From NCBI GenBank assembly GCA_003476595.1, contig DMTU01000218.1, forward strand, positions 38,301-51,291: a DNA stretch of 12,991 nt, read 5' to 3'. A program made the position numbers and the translations under genes. Positions 7,234 through 12,991 of this stretch are shown piece after piece. Position 1 is the stretch's first letter. Each line of letters opens with the position of its first letter. The notes under the pieces were generated by a model. The model had not been told where the DNA came from. It did no database searches and saw nothing but the letters and a program-made list of their open reading frames with translations. Source of the DNA: Acidimicrobiaceae bacterium. GTDB lineage: Bacteria; Actinomycetota; Acidimicrobiia; Acidimicrobiales; Salinilacustritrichaceae.

Positions 7234-8123
7234 CCTCAAGACCCCTCACGATCCGTCCGGCACACCAGATCCCCGAGGGTGACCTGCGCGCCGTCATCGC
7301 GTCGGCGTTCGACATGCCTCGCAGCGCAGCGTGGTTCGACTGGAAGCACCGAGACGCGCCCTGGGGCCCCTCTACCGGTCTCGTCGCACTGGACGATCGA
7401 GGCGCGGTTGGCGCACGCATCCTGATGCCCTGGCATCTCTCCGTCGGCGCGGAGCAGGTTCGCGCCTGGCGCGCCACCGAAGCATCGACGGTGCCGAGGG
7501 CGCAGGGGCAGGGCATCTTCAGCCGGCTGAACCGTCAGCTCATGGAATCCCTCCGCGGAGACGAGCCAGCCCTGATCTTCTCGACGCCGAACAGCAATTC
7601 ACGGTTGGGCTACGCCAAGCTCGGATGGTCGGTCTTCCCGGTCGTCAGACACCAGTACGAGTTCCACCCGGTCGTTGGCCGACGGGCACGATTGCAGCAC
7701 GGAGACGACCTGATCGACGGCCACTGGGACGAGCCCTCGGATGCCATCACGACCCAGTGGACCAGCGACTCCCTGCGCTGGCGCATCGACCGTCGGAGCG
7801 GAAACGCCTACGAGGTGTCAGCGCTCTCGGACGCAGACTTGCCGAACGGGGTCGTCTACCGAGTGATCCGGCGCGGCCCGATGCGGATCCTGCTGCTGGT
7901 CGCGCTCTGGGGCACACCAGCCACCCGACGGACGCTCGTCCACTCGGTCGCGGCAGACCGCAGGACCCCGGTGGTGCTGCGCACCCGTCCACCTGCCGAG
8001 CGCAGCCGGCGGTACTCGGAGCTGGCCGTCTTCGTCTCTGGGGACTGGGACCGCCTCGGCGTGGACCCGCGTCTCCCCCAGGCGTGGGACCTGAGCTTCT
8101 GCGACGTTGAAAGTCTTCTCTGA
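7230..8123 (+). CDS. GNAT-like N-acyltransferase
   Basis: 297 residues. Features of the GNAT fold: an early WFDWKHRDAPWGP segment near 35-47, a strand GARILMPWHL, then RATEASTVPRAQGQGIFSRL near 81-100. There R90-A-Q-G-Q-G fits the acyl-CoA pyrophosphate-binding loop (Q/R-x-x-G-x-G/A). The following IFSTPNSNSRLGYAKLGW near 116-133 is the usual late strand and helix of this fold. About 150 further residues form a second part with a WRI-containing segment, as in longer GNAT proteins of polysaccharide loci. It should transfer an acyl group to an amino sugar or other amine; the substrate is not readable. The start ATG at 7230 lies in an ATGA overlap with the deacetylase stop, implying co-translation. 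The longer frame from 7173 is rejected because it runs through the end of the deacetylase. Confidence 0.75.
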   Translation: MTSRPLTIRPAHQIPEGDLRAVIASAFDMPRSAAWFDWKHRDAPWGPSTGLVALDDRGAVGARILMPWHLSVGAEQVRAWRATEASTVPRAQGQGIFSRLNRQLMESLRGDEPALIFSTPNSNSRLGYAKLGWSVFPVVRHQYEFHPVVGRRARLQHGDDLIDGHWDEPSDAITTQWTSDSLRWRIDRRSGNAYEVSALSDADLPNGVVYRVIRRGPMRILLLVALWGTPATRRTLVHSVAADRRTPVVLRTRPPAERSRRYSELAVFVSGDWDRLGVDPRLPQAWDLSFCDVESLL

Positions 8124-8127
8124 ACCT

Positions 8128-8143
8128 GTCGTCAGCGGACGAC
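8128..8143. terminator. Inverted repeat at convergent gene ends (weak terminator candidate)
   Basis: GTCGTC-AGCG-GACGAC makes a 6-bp perfect stem with a 4-base loop, in the 8-bp gap between the GNAT stop and the G8-protein stop and in the last codons of the latter. There is no T-tract. It may be a weak bidirectional end signal. Confidence 0.25.
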
Positions 8144-9895
8144 GAAGGTCGAGCCGTCCGAGTTCACCACGGTGATCTTGGACAGCACGTTGCCGACCTC
8201 GAAGCGATCCGGCGTGAGGTCGAACTGCCGTGACGTCGACTCGAAGCGCAGCACGCCGGGCTCCTTGCCCTCGTCGATGACGATCGGACCGGCGAACATG
8301 CAGTTGACGTACCGCGCCACCTCGTCGGTCTTCAGGGCGTGCTCAGCGATGAGCGTCTTGCCGTAGAAGCGCATCCGTTCGAAGGTGATCGGGCCCATCG
8401 CCCGGTGGGCGATCTCGGTGTCGTTGCCGAAGGTCGTCCCGCGTCGATACGTGTACTCGTTGACGTAGGCACCGTGACTGATGCCCACGCCGTTGTGGTA
8501 GCTCAGGAGCCCGTCGATGAAGTGCGCGTTGCTGTCGTTCTGCCACGTCGCGAAGCCGACCTCACGGTTGTTGTGCGCCACGCAGTCTTCGAAGCGCCAG
8601 ACGTTGTGTTCCTTGTGGTTGGCCGTATGCGGCCAGAGGAACGCGCCGGCGTTGACGGAGCCCGAGCGCACGCCGACGGCTACGCAGTCGGTCGCCACGG
8701 TGCCCCGTCCCTCACCGAGGGTGAATCCGGTCGTCTCGTAGCCACGGAAGTCGGGGCTGGTGCTCACCAACATCACGGCACAGTGATCGTAGGTCACGTC
8801 GTGTGTGACGTCCCCGTGGTCCCACCAGAACCCGTGGTCGTGGACTCGGTAGGCGATGCAGTCACGCAACGTGATGCCGTGCGACATGTGAGGGACGAAG
8901 CCGACGTTGCCGGCGTCCCGAACGACCACGCCCTCAATGAGCGAGCCTCGTGTCCCGTCCTGGCAGTGGTGGAGGTGCAGGCCGTACCGGCCCAGGACAC
9001 CTTCGGTGATGGCATGGGTGGAGCCGCTTGCACGGAAGGTGTCGCCAGTGTCCTGACGCGGACCCATGTGCCGGATCCCGATGTAGCGCACAGTCTGGGG
9101 TTGGTGGCAGTGGAGGAACATCACGTGGGCGCGGCCACCAGGCGTCCCCTCGATCCAGACATTGCGCGTGAGATTCAGTACCTCGGTCGGCACGGCGCCA
9201 TCAGGTCCCTGCACCAGTGGCACGGCTGCACCCTTGGTGAACCGTGCGAAGGTCGTGAAGTCCCCCTTCGCATTCGGCGCGGACACGATCTCGTCAGTCG
9301 CCAGCCAGGTCGGGTCGTCACCGGAGCGGTTCCATCCCGCCTTCGGCGTGCCGACGGCGTCCAGGACGCCGTGGTCGATGATCCACAGGCCGACATCGCT
9401 GTCGAGCACCTTCATGCCGCCGCCGACGTACTTCGACTCGTCGACCTCGATGAAGCGCAGCGTGTGGCCCACGGCCTGGGAGCTCGGCCGCATGGTGAGC
9501 TGCCCGGCCACCACGACGTTGCCGCGTGACTGGATCGTGGTCGTCGTGTTGGGCTCGTAGCGCAACAGGCCACCCGGCTTGACCTCGATGGCCGCCACGG
9601 TGATGTCGCCGCTGACCACCACGTGCCGGTCGACCACGGCCTTGTCGTTCGGACCGGGTACACGACCGTTGGGCCAGGCCTGCGGGTCGTTCCACGAGTA
9701 GAACGTCCCATCGGGGGTGCGGGGGTCGCCCGGCAGCACCTCGCTCGCCGTGCCGATCACGGTCTCGCCGATCGTCCGGGCGTCGGCGAGCAGCGGACGC
9801 CAGAAGGTGCCGGCGACACCGACTGCGCTCGCCGCGCCGAGCCCGGTGAGGAGCCGCCGGCGGGTGATGCGTCCCTGGTGTTCGACCTCGTTCAT
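8132..9895 (-). CDS. Tat-exported G8-domain and right-handed beta-helix protein
   Basis: 587 residues. The N-terminus has a twin-arginine signal, T-R-R-R-L-L at 11-16, then a hydrophobic stretch of Gly/Ala/Val (17-31) and a possible cleavage site after ADA near 39, so it is probably exported folded. At about 60-165 the pattern W-x-x-G-x-x-P, then V-x-x-x-HVVVSGDITV, then IEVKPGGLLRY, then VVVAGQLTMRP matches the G8 domain known from CEMIP/TMEM2 and many bacterial surface proteins. Roughly residues 260-530 carry short repeating strands with Asn/Gly turns and His- and Trp-rich segments (for example HDHGFWWDHGD), as in parallel beta-helix proteins that bind or cut polysaccharides. Start ATG at 9895 has GGAGGGG just upstream; an upstream ATG at 9934 would add 13 residues. 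No lyase or hydrolase motif is certain, so binding versus cleavage is open. Confidence 0.78.
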   Translation of the reverse strand: MNEVEHQGRITRRRLLTGLGAASAVGVAGTFWRPLLADARTIGETVIGTASEVLPGDPRTPDGTFYSWNDPQAWPNGRVPGPNDKAVVDRHVVVSGDITVAAIEVKPGGLLRYEPNTTTTIQSRGNVVVAGQLTMRPSSQAVGHTLRFIEVDESKYVGGGMKVLDSDVGLWIIDHGVLDAVGTPKAGWNRSGDDPTWLATDEIVSAPNAKGDFTTFARFTKGAAVPLVQGPDGAVPTEVLNLTRNVWIEGTPGGRAHVMFLHCHQPQTVRYIGIRHMGPRQDTGDTFRASGSTHAITEGVLGRYGLHLHHCQDGTRGSLIEGVVVRDAGNVGFVPHMSHGITLRDCIAYRVHDHGFWWDHGDVTHDVTYDHCAVMLVSTSPDFRGYETTGFTLGEGRGTVATDCVAVGVRSGSVNAGAFLWPHTANHKEHNVWRFEDCVAHNNREVGFATWQNDSNAHFIDGLLSYHNGVGISHGAYVNEYTYRRGTTFGNDTEIAHRAMGPITFERMRFYGKTLIAEHALKTDEVARYVNCMFAGPIVIDEGKEPGVLRFESTSRQFDLTPDRFEVGNVLSKITVVNSDGSTFVVR

Positions 9896-10118
9896 CGTCC
9901 CCTCCGTCTGGGTCAGTTCATGGGTGGTGCGCAAGTGTGTGGTGGAGGCGGCGAGCGGTGACTCGACTGCCGCAGACCGGGCCGTAGCCGGTCAACTCCC
10001 GTTGTGTCGGCATCTTCGCCTGCTGCCTTTACCGAGATTTCTCCGTGCGGCTTCTCCGGACCTGGTCAACTGGCGCGATGCACTGCGTCGGCCGCGCCGG
10101 CTGAGCTGGACCCTTGGG

Positions 10119-11012
10119 ATGCTGGAAGCACCGTTCGACGCCCCCGATTGGGACCGGCTTGCCATCGGCCTGCAGACAGGTGTGGTTGCACTGGCGGTAG
10201 GGCTGGCCCTGCACCGCGCCGAGCGCGGCAGAGGATGGACGTACCTGCCCGTCGGCGGACTCGTGTTGACCGGGTCGGCTCTGGTTGCCATGGTGCGCAG
10301 CGATCTGGCAGACGTCCGACTCGCGACCGGTGTCGGTGCCCTCGGCCTGCTCGGCTTGCTCGGTGATCGGATCGGCCGGTGGTGGCCCGCAGTCCTGCTA
10401 CCGGCTGTGCCGGTGGCGTGGTGGCTCGTGCCAAGCCCGACACGGCGGAGCTTGTGGATCGAACCGGCCGCCGTCGCCACCATCGTCGTGAGCGGTGCGC
10501 TCCTGGCCGCCGACCGCCGCCGGCTCGCGTCCGGCCTTGCGGTCGCCCTCTTCCCGATCTCGCTGGTCGGTGTGTACATCACGGTCCCCGAGACTGATTG
10601 GTCCATCGTCGCGCTTGGAGCCACCCTGCCGCTCATTTTTCTCGGATGGCCGGTTCCGGTCGTCTCGTTCGGTGTCGGCGGCGCGCTGGCCGCATCCGGC
10701 CTGCTCGCCTGGGTCACTGTCTCCGGCGGCGACTCCCGACACGGATCGATCGTCGGCGGCCTCGCCTGTCTCGGACTCCTCGTCCTGGAGCCCGTCGCGC
10801 GGCTGCTGGCCGGCGGGCGCTCGCTGTTGGACCGCATTCATCGTCCGTGGCTCTCGACGTCGCTGGCCGCCTTCGCGCACATCACCGTCGTAATCCTGGC
10901 GGCACGGGTCGCAGGCCTGCGGGCGGAAGCTGCAGAAGCCGCAGCGATCGTGGCCCTCATCGCAGGGGTGAGCATCAGCGTCCTCGTCGTCGGCGCTCGC
11001 GTTGAGCGATGA
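10119..11012 (+). CDS. Polytopic membrane protein of unknown function
   Basis: 297 residues from ATG 10119. I do not recognise a family. About ten or eleven hydrophobic segments are visible, near residues 14-31, 42-59, 68-82, 88-104, 115-131, 137-155, 162-180, 182-201, 208-228, 247-264 and 275-292, joined by short Arg-rich loops (for example AADRRRLASG). No ATP-binding, protease or ligase motif stands out. The frame is open upstream to 9717, but that part is antisense to the G8 gene and then non-hydrophobic; ATG 10119 begins just before the first segment, though its ribosome site is poor (only GGG). An upstream TTG is possible. The stop TGA (11010-11012) overlaps the ATG of the small ORF at 11009, so it appears to head a tightly coupled operon. 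A transport or membrane-anchoring role for the operon's product is inference. Confidence 0.7.
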   Translation: MLEAPFDAPDWDRLAIGLQTGVVALAVGLALHRAERGRGWTYLPVGGLVLTGSALVAMVRSDLADVRLATGVGALGLLGLLGDRIGRWWPAVLLPAVPVAWWLVPSPTRRSLWIEPAAVATIVVSGALLAADRRRLASGLAVALFPISLVGVYITVPETDWSIVALGATLPLIFLGWPVPVVSFGVGGALAASGLLAWVTVSGGDSRHGSIVGGLACLGLLVLEPVARLLAGGRSLLDRIHRPWLSTSLAAFAHITVVILAARVAGLRAEAAEAAAIVALIAGVSISVLVVGARVER

Positions 11013-11125
11013 CGCACCGCTCTCTGCGGCATGCTGGCCCGGCGACGGAACTGCACGCGCCGGGAGAGGAAATGGTGGAGTACAAGGTACGGCCCACGAC
11101 CCTCATGGCTGTCGTTTGGCCATGA
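11009..11125 (+). CDS. 38-residue small peptide ORF, candidate kinase/PqqD substrate
   Basis: 38 codons, open from ATG 11009 to TGA 11123-11125. Its ATG lies in an ATGA overlap with the membrane-protein stop and its stop lies in an ATGA overlap with the kinase start, matching the GTGA overlaps further down. Without it the operon would have an otherwise unexplained gap of about 109 bp. The sequence has a basic N-terminus (MTHRSLRH), a middle rich in Pro/Ala/Gly/Glu, and a C-terminal segment with Y25, R28-P29-T30-T31 and a hydrophobic tail ending V36-W37-P38. An internal ATG at 11072 (M22) has GGGAG five bases upstream and would give a 17-residue form. Thr30/Thr31 and Ser5 are possible phospho-acceptors. 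It does not fit the lasso leader pattern YxxPxL (spacing here is Y-x-x-x-P-x-x-L) and has no residues after that block long enough for a lasso core. Family unknown; the coding call rests on layout. Confidence 0.5.
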   Translation: MTHRSLRHAGPATELHAPGEEMVEYKVRPTTLMAVVWP

Positions 11126-11976
11126 CTGCAACCCCGACCGCGACGACGCGACCGATCCGCGCGCTGGGCCATCACTTCGACGTCACCGCCAGCTCTTCCC
11201 TCGCCCGGCACGTCGACCACGTGTTCGCCGCGCTCGCGACGACACAGCTCGCACCGCACCACTACGAGCTGCGGACCGAGCCCGCGGCCGACGAGACCCC
11301 GATGTGGGACGTCCGGCTCGACGGCGAGCGCCTTCGGCGCTTCGAGTCCCTGGGCGGTGCGTACACGTACCTCTGCTGGCACGTGAACCGGCAGGCGTTG
11401 GACGGCTGCCACGACCGACTGCTGCTGCACGCCGCCTGCGCCGCCGACGAGCGGGGGCGCGCCGTGCTCCTCCCCGCCGAGATGGAGTCAGGCAAGACCA
11501 CCACCGTGGCCGGTCTGGTGCGGGACGGCTTGGCCTACGTGACCGACGAGGCGACGGTGCTCGATGTCGACGATGGGACGATCGAGCCCTATCCGAAGCC
11601 GCTCTCCGTCGATCGCGGCTCCTGGACGGTTCTCGCCGACCTGCGGCCCCACGTGGCGCCCGAACTGGTCGGGAGTCAGTGGCAGGTTCCGGGGCAGGCG
11701 GTCGGCGAACTGGCCGGCCGGAGCCGCCCCGCGCTCGTCGTGTCCCCGCAGTACGTACCGGGCCTCGACATCGAGATCGAACGCGTGTCGCCTGCGCAGA
11801 CCCTGATGCTGCTGATCCACAACACCTTCAACCTCCCCGACTTCCAGCAGCCGGGGTTTCACGCGCTGGAGAAGGTCGCCCGCAGCTGCCCCGGCTACCG
11901 CCTCCGCCATGGACGCCTCGATCTGGCCGTCGACGCGATCCGCGGGCTGCTCGACGACCTGGAGCAGGCGCCGTGA
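11122..11976 (+). CDS. HPr kinase-like P-loop protein
   Basis: 284 residues. The second half carries the HprK C-terminal kinase pattern: LLHAACAADERG at 101-112, the phosphate loop A-E-M-E-S-G-K-T at 119-126 (Ala where Gly is classical, as is common in HprK-related proteins), then GLAYVTDEATVLD with T-D-E at 141-143 in place of the HprK D-D pair, and EPYPKPLSV near 155-163. Known for the family: HprK phosphorylates a serine of HPr, while HprK-like proteins near PqqD genes act on other targets; in some lasso peptide clusters they phosphorylate the precursor peptide. Inferred: a peptide or protein kinase for this operon. Start ATG 11122 sits in an ATGA overlap and lacks its own good ribosome site, implying coupling to the small ORF; a frame from 11002 exists but would overlap the membrane gene. 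It overlaps the next gene by GTGA. Confidence 0.82.
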   Translation: MTATPTATTRPIRALGHHFDVTASSSLARHVDHVFAALATTQLAPHHYELRTEPAADETPMWDVRLDGERLRRFESLGGAYTYLCWHVNRQALDGCHDRLLLHAACAADERGRAVLLPAEMESGKTTTVAGLVRDGLAYVTDEATVLDVDDGTIEPYPKPLSVDRGSWTVLADLRPHVAPELVGSQWQVPGQAVGELAGRSRPALVVSPQYVPGLDIEIERVSPAQTLMLLIHNTFNLPDFQQPGFHALEKVARSCPGYRLRHGRLDLAVDAIRGLLDDLEQAP

Positions 11977-12209
11977 CGCCCTGGCAGGACATCGAACCCG
12001 TCGACGCAACCGCGACCACGATCTGGGAGGTGCTCGACGGCTCGGTCACCATCGATCTGCTCGCCCGGGAGGTCGCCGAGATCTACCAGCTCGCCATCGA
12101 CGACGTGGCGGGTCGGCTCCTGGCGTTGGCCCGCGATCTCGGTCGGCGGAACCTGCTCGTCGACGTGGCCGGCGTCGATGCGTTCACCGCGCCGGACGGG
12201 TGCCCGTGA
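11973..12209 (+). CDS. PqqD-like small protein, short N-terminus
   Basis: 78 residues, GTG start in a GTGA overlap with the kinase stop. The segment DATATTIWEVLDGSVTIDLL at 11-30 is the PqqD/RRE helix-1 signature (x-a-t-a-x-x-I-W-e-x-l-D-G), followed by a helical region ending ARDLGRRNLLVDV near 53-65 that corresponds to the recognition helix and last strand. The N-terminal beta-hairpin normally preceding this signature (about 30 residues, present in the next gene) is missing: only ten residues lie before it and no in-frame coding extension is evident upstream. PqqD-fold proteins bind leader peptides of RiPP precursors or act as small scaffolds. A shortened fold may need its neighbour to be complete. 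It overlaps the next PqqD-like gene by GTGA. Confidence 0.75.
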   Translation: MTPWQDIEPVDATATTIWEVLDGSVTIDLLAREVAEIYQLAIDDVAGRLLALARDLGRRNLLVDVAGVDAFTAPDGCP

Positions 12210-12487
12210 GCGTGAGCGAAGCGTCCAGGCCCCGCCGAGACGACGACCGAGTCGCCACGGCTCGCTTCGACGATGAAGCGGTGCTCTATGACGTCGAGAC
12301 CACCGGGCTACACCTGTTGAACGGGACCGCGGCGCTGGTGTGGGAACGCTGCGACGGGACGCGGTCGGTGGGGCGGATCGCCGAGGAGCTCGCCGACCTC
12401 CACGGCGCCGACCCGACCACGGTGCTGTCGGGCGTGGTCGCCGTCGTGTCGGAGCTCACGTCGGCGGGCCTGTTGATCGAGGGCTGA
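12206..12487 (+). CDS. PqqD-like protein (full-length fold)
   Basis: 93 residues, GTG start within a GTGA overlap with the previous gene. It contains the N-terminal hairpin (ATARFDDEAVLYDVETTGLHLLN near 17-39) and then the hallmark GTAALVWERCDGTRSVGRIA at 40-59 and a C-terminal helix and strand SELTSAGLLIEG. This matches the complete winged-helix PqqD/RRE fold, in which a peptide adds a strand to the beta-hairpin. Length is normal. Two adjacent PqqD-like genes behind one HprK-like kinase suggest either distinct peptide partners or a paired complex. It is the last gene of the operon; a GC-rich inverted repeat covers its stop codon. Confidence 0.82.
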   Translation: MSVSEASRPRRDDDRVATARFDDEAVLYDVETTGLHLLNGTAALVWERCDGTRSVGRIAEELADLHGADPTTVLSGVVAVVSELTSAGLLIEG

Positions 12488-12499
12488 GGCCGCCTCAGC
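12483..12499 (+). terminator. GC-rich hairpin at end of the PqqD operon
   Basis: GCTGAGG-CCG-CCTCAGC forms a perfect 7-bp stem with a 3-base loop, with the TGA stop at 12485-12487 in its left arm. No T-run follows, so it is a candidate end-of-transcript or RNA-stabilising structure rather than a classical intrinsic terminator. Confidence 0.4.
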
Positions 12500-12830
12500 G
12501 AGCCAGCCGGTCGAGCTGGGCTGCCATCGCGGCCCGGGCGCGAAGGTCGACGCCGATGGTGGCGACCGCACCGACGTGGTCCACGAGCTGCTCGAGCGGG
12601 CGCGGGGCGTCGTCGCGGCCGAACCGGCCAACGGGTAGCTGTTGGGGCCACCCGGCTCCTCTGGCTCCCCCGGCGGGCTCGCGCCGAATGGGTCGTCGCG
12701 ACCGGATCGGGAACCACGACGACGCCCCGGACGAGACCCGAGGCGGCCGAGGTCGGAGCCTCAGCGATCGGGCGGATCGACGAGTTACCGGAGCTCGGTC
12801 ACGGCTGCGAACGCGAGGGGGCCGGGCGGC
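12500..12830. other. Unassigned spacer, possible gene remnant
   Basis: No confident gene is seen between the PqqD operon and the epimerase. On the minus strand, the frame used by the epimerase stays open from its stop at 12831 down to a TGA at 12495-12497 (111 codons). It has no start near its beginning, and its upstream half reads as Arg/Pro/Ser-rich noise. Its last 45 or so residues look more protein-like (PLEQLVDHVGAVATIGVD near 12547-12600). This may be the tail of a decayed gene, a short gene with an unusual start, or chance, since long open frames are common at this GC content. The plus strand is also partly open here and I see no recognisable domain. Confidence 0.25.
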
Positions 12831-12991
12831 TCACAACTCCCCCGACCGGAACCAGTCGACCGTCGTCCGGAGCCCCTCCACCAGCGGCACAGGCTCGACA
12901 TCGGGGAACAAGGTGCGCAGACGCGCGGTGTCGGCCTGGGAGTGCGGGACGTCACCGGGCCGGGTCGGCTGGTGCTCGGCGGGCAGGGGGC
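12831..12991 (-). CDS. NAD-dependent sugar-nucleotide epimerase/dehydratase, C-terminal end (5' end outside window)
   Basis: The last 52 residues are present, ending at the TGA at 12831-12833. They contain RPGDVPHSQADTARLRTLFP and then VPLVEGLRTTVDWF, the typical C-terminal block of short-chain epimerases such as UDP-glucose 4-epimerase and UDP-glucuronate epimerase (R-P-G-D-V-x-H-S-x-A-D, then L-x-x-G-L-x-x-T-v-x-W). These enzymes interconvert nucleotide sugars in the cytoplasm and supply donors to glycosyltransferases like those in this window. The catalytic Tyr-Lys and NAD-binding parts lie outside the window, so the precise reaction cannot be named. Confidence 0.85.
   Translation of the reverse strand, partial: PLPAEHQPTRPGDVPHSQADTARLRTLFPDVEPVPLVEGLRTTVDWFRSGEL

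Noticed and set aside
8339-9529. 396-residue plus-strand open frame
   Set aside because: Antisense to the Tat/G8 gene, which has a clear signal peptide and domain patterns; the plus frame shows none.
9990-10071. Direct repeat GGTCAACT at 9990-9997 and 10064-10071 in the divergent spacer, considered as operator sites
   Set aside because: Only two 8-base copies 74 bases apart; expected by chance often enough in a spacer of this size, and not placed around a recognisable promoter.
11009-12487. Calling this a canonical lasso peptide cluster
   Set aside because: Kinase and PqqD homologues fit, but no transglutaminase-like B2 protease or asparagine-synthetase-like cyclase is in the window, and the small peptide lacks the YxxPxL leader spacing and a plausible core.

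Overview
This window is high-GC DNA dense with genes. It reads as part of an extracellular polysaccharide (capsule/EPS) biosynthesis locus of a high-GC actinobacterium. An acidimicrobial lineage would fit the mix of genes, but that is inference; nothing here is taxonomically decisive. There are no rRNA or tRNA genes, CRISPR arrays or recognisable insertion sequences.

Layout. (1) 1-212, plus strand: the 3' end of an acyl/D-alanyl carrier protein-like gene. (2) 160-1305, minus: a GT4-type glycosyltransferase whose 3' end overlaps the carrier protein gene and whose 5' end overlaps the next gene. (3) 1286-2128, plus: a GT2 glycosyltransferase. (4) 2136-6167, minus: a three-gene unit in transcription order GT4 glycosyltransferase, GT4 glycosyltransferase, alkaline-phosphatase-superfamily protein. 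(5) 6280-8123, plus: a NodB-type polysaccharide deacetylase coupled by ATGA to a GNAT-like acyltransferase. (6) 8132-9895, minus: a Tat-exported protein with a G8-like domain followed by a probable right-handed beta-helix. (7) 10119-12487, plus: a compact operon of a polytopic membrane protein, a 38-codon small ORF, an HPr-kinase-like P-loop protein and two PqqD-like proteins. (8) 12831-12991, minus: the C-terminus of a sugar-nucleotide epimerase.

How it may work together. The epimerase would supply sugar nucleotides and four glycosyltransferases would build the glycan. The deacetylase, the GNAT protein, the carrier protein and perhaps the phosphatase-like protein would tailor it. The Tat/G8 protein would act on or bind glycan outside the membrane.

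The least explained part is operon 7. Every junction in it is a 4-bp stop/start overlap (ATGA, ATGA, GTGA, GTGA), but only if a 38-codon ORF at 11009-11125, too short for normal gene calling, is accepted. HprK-like kinases and PqqD-fold proteins are known partners of short precursor peptides in RiPP pathways, lasso peptides among them. Here the lasso protease/transglutaminase (B2) and cyclase (C) are absent from the window. The small peptide is therefore a candidate substrate of an atypical kinase/PqqD module inside a polysaccharide locus. This is a hypothesis drawn from gene layout, not a demonstrated function.
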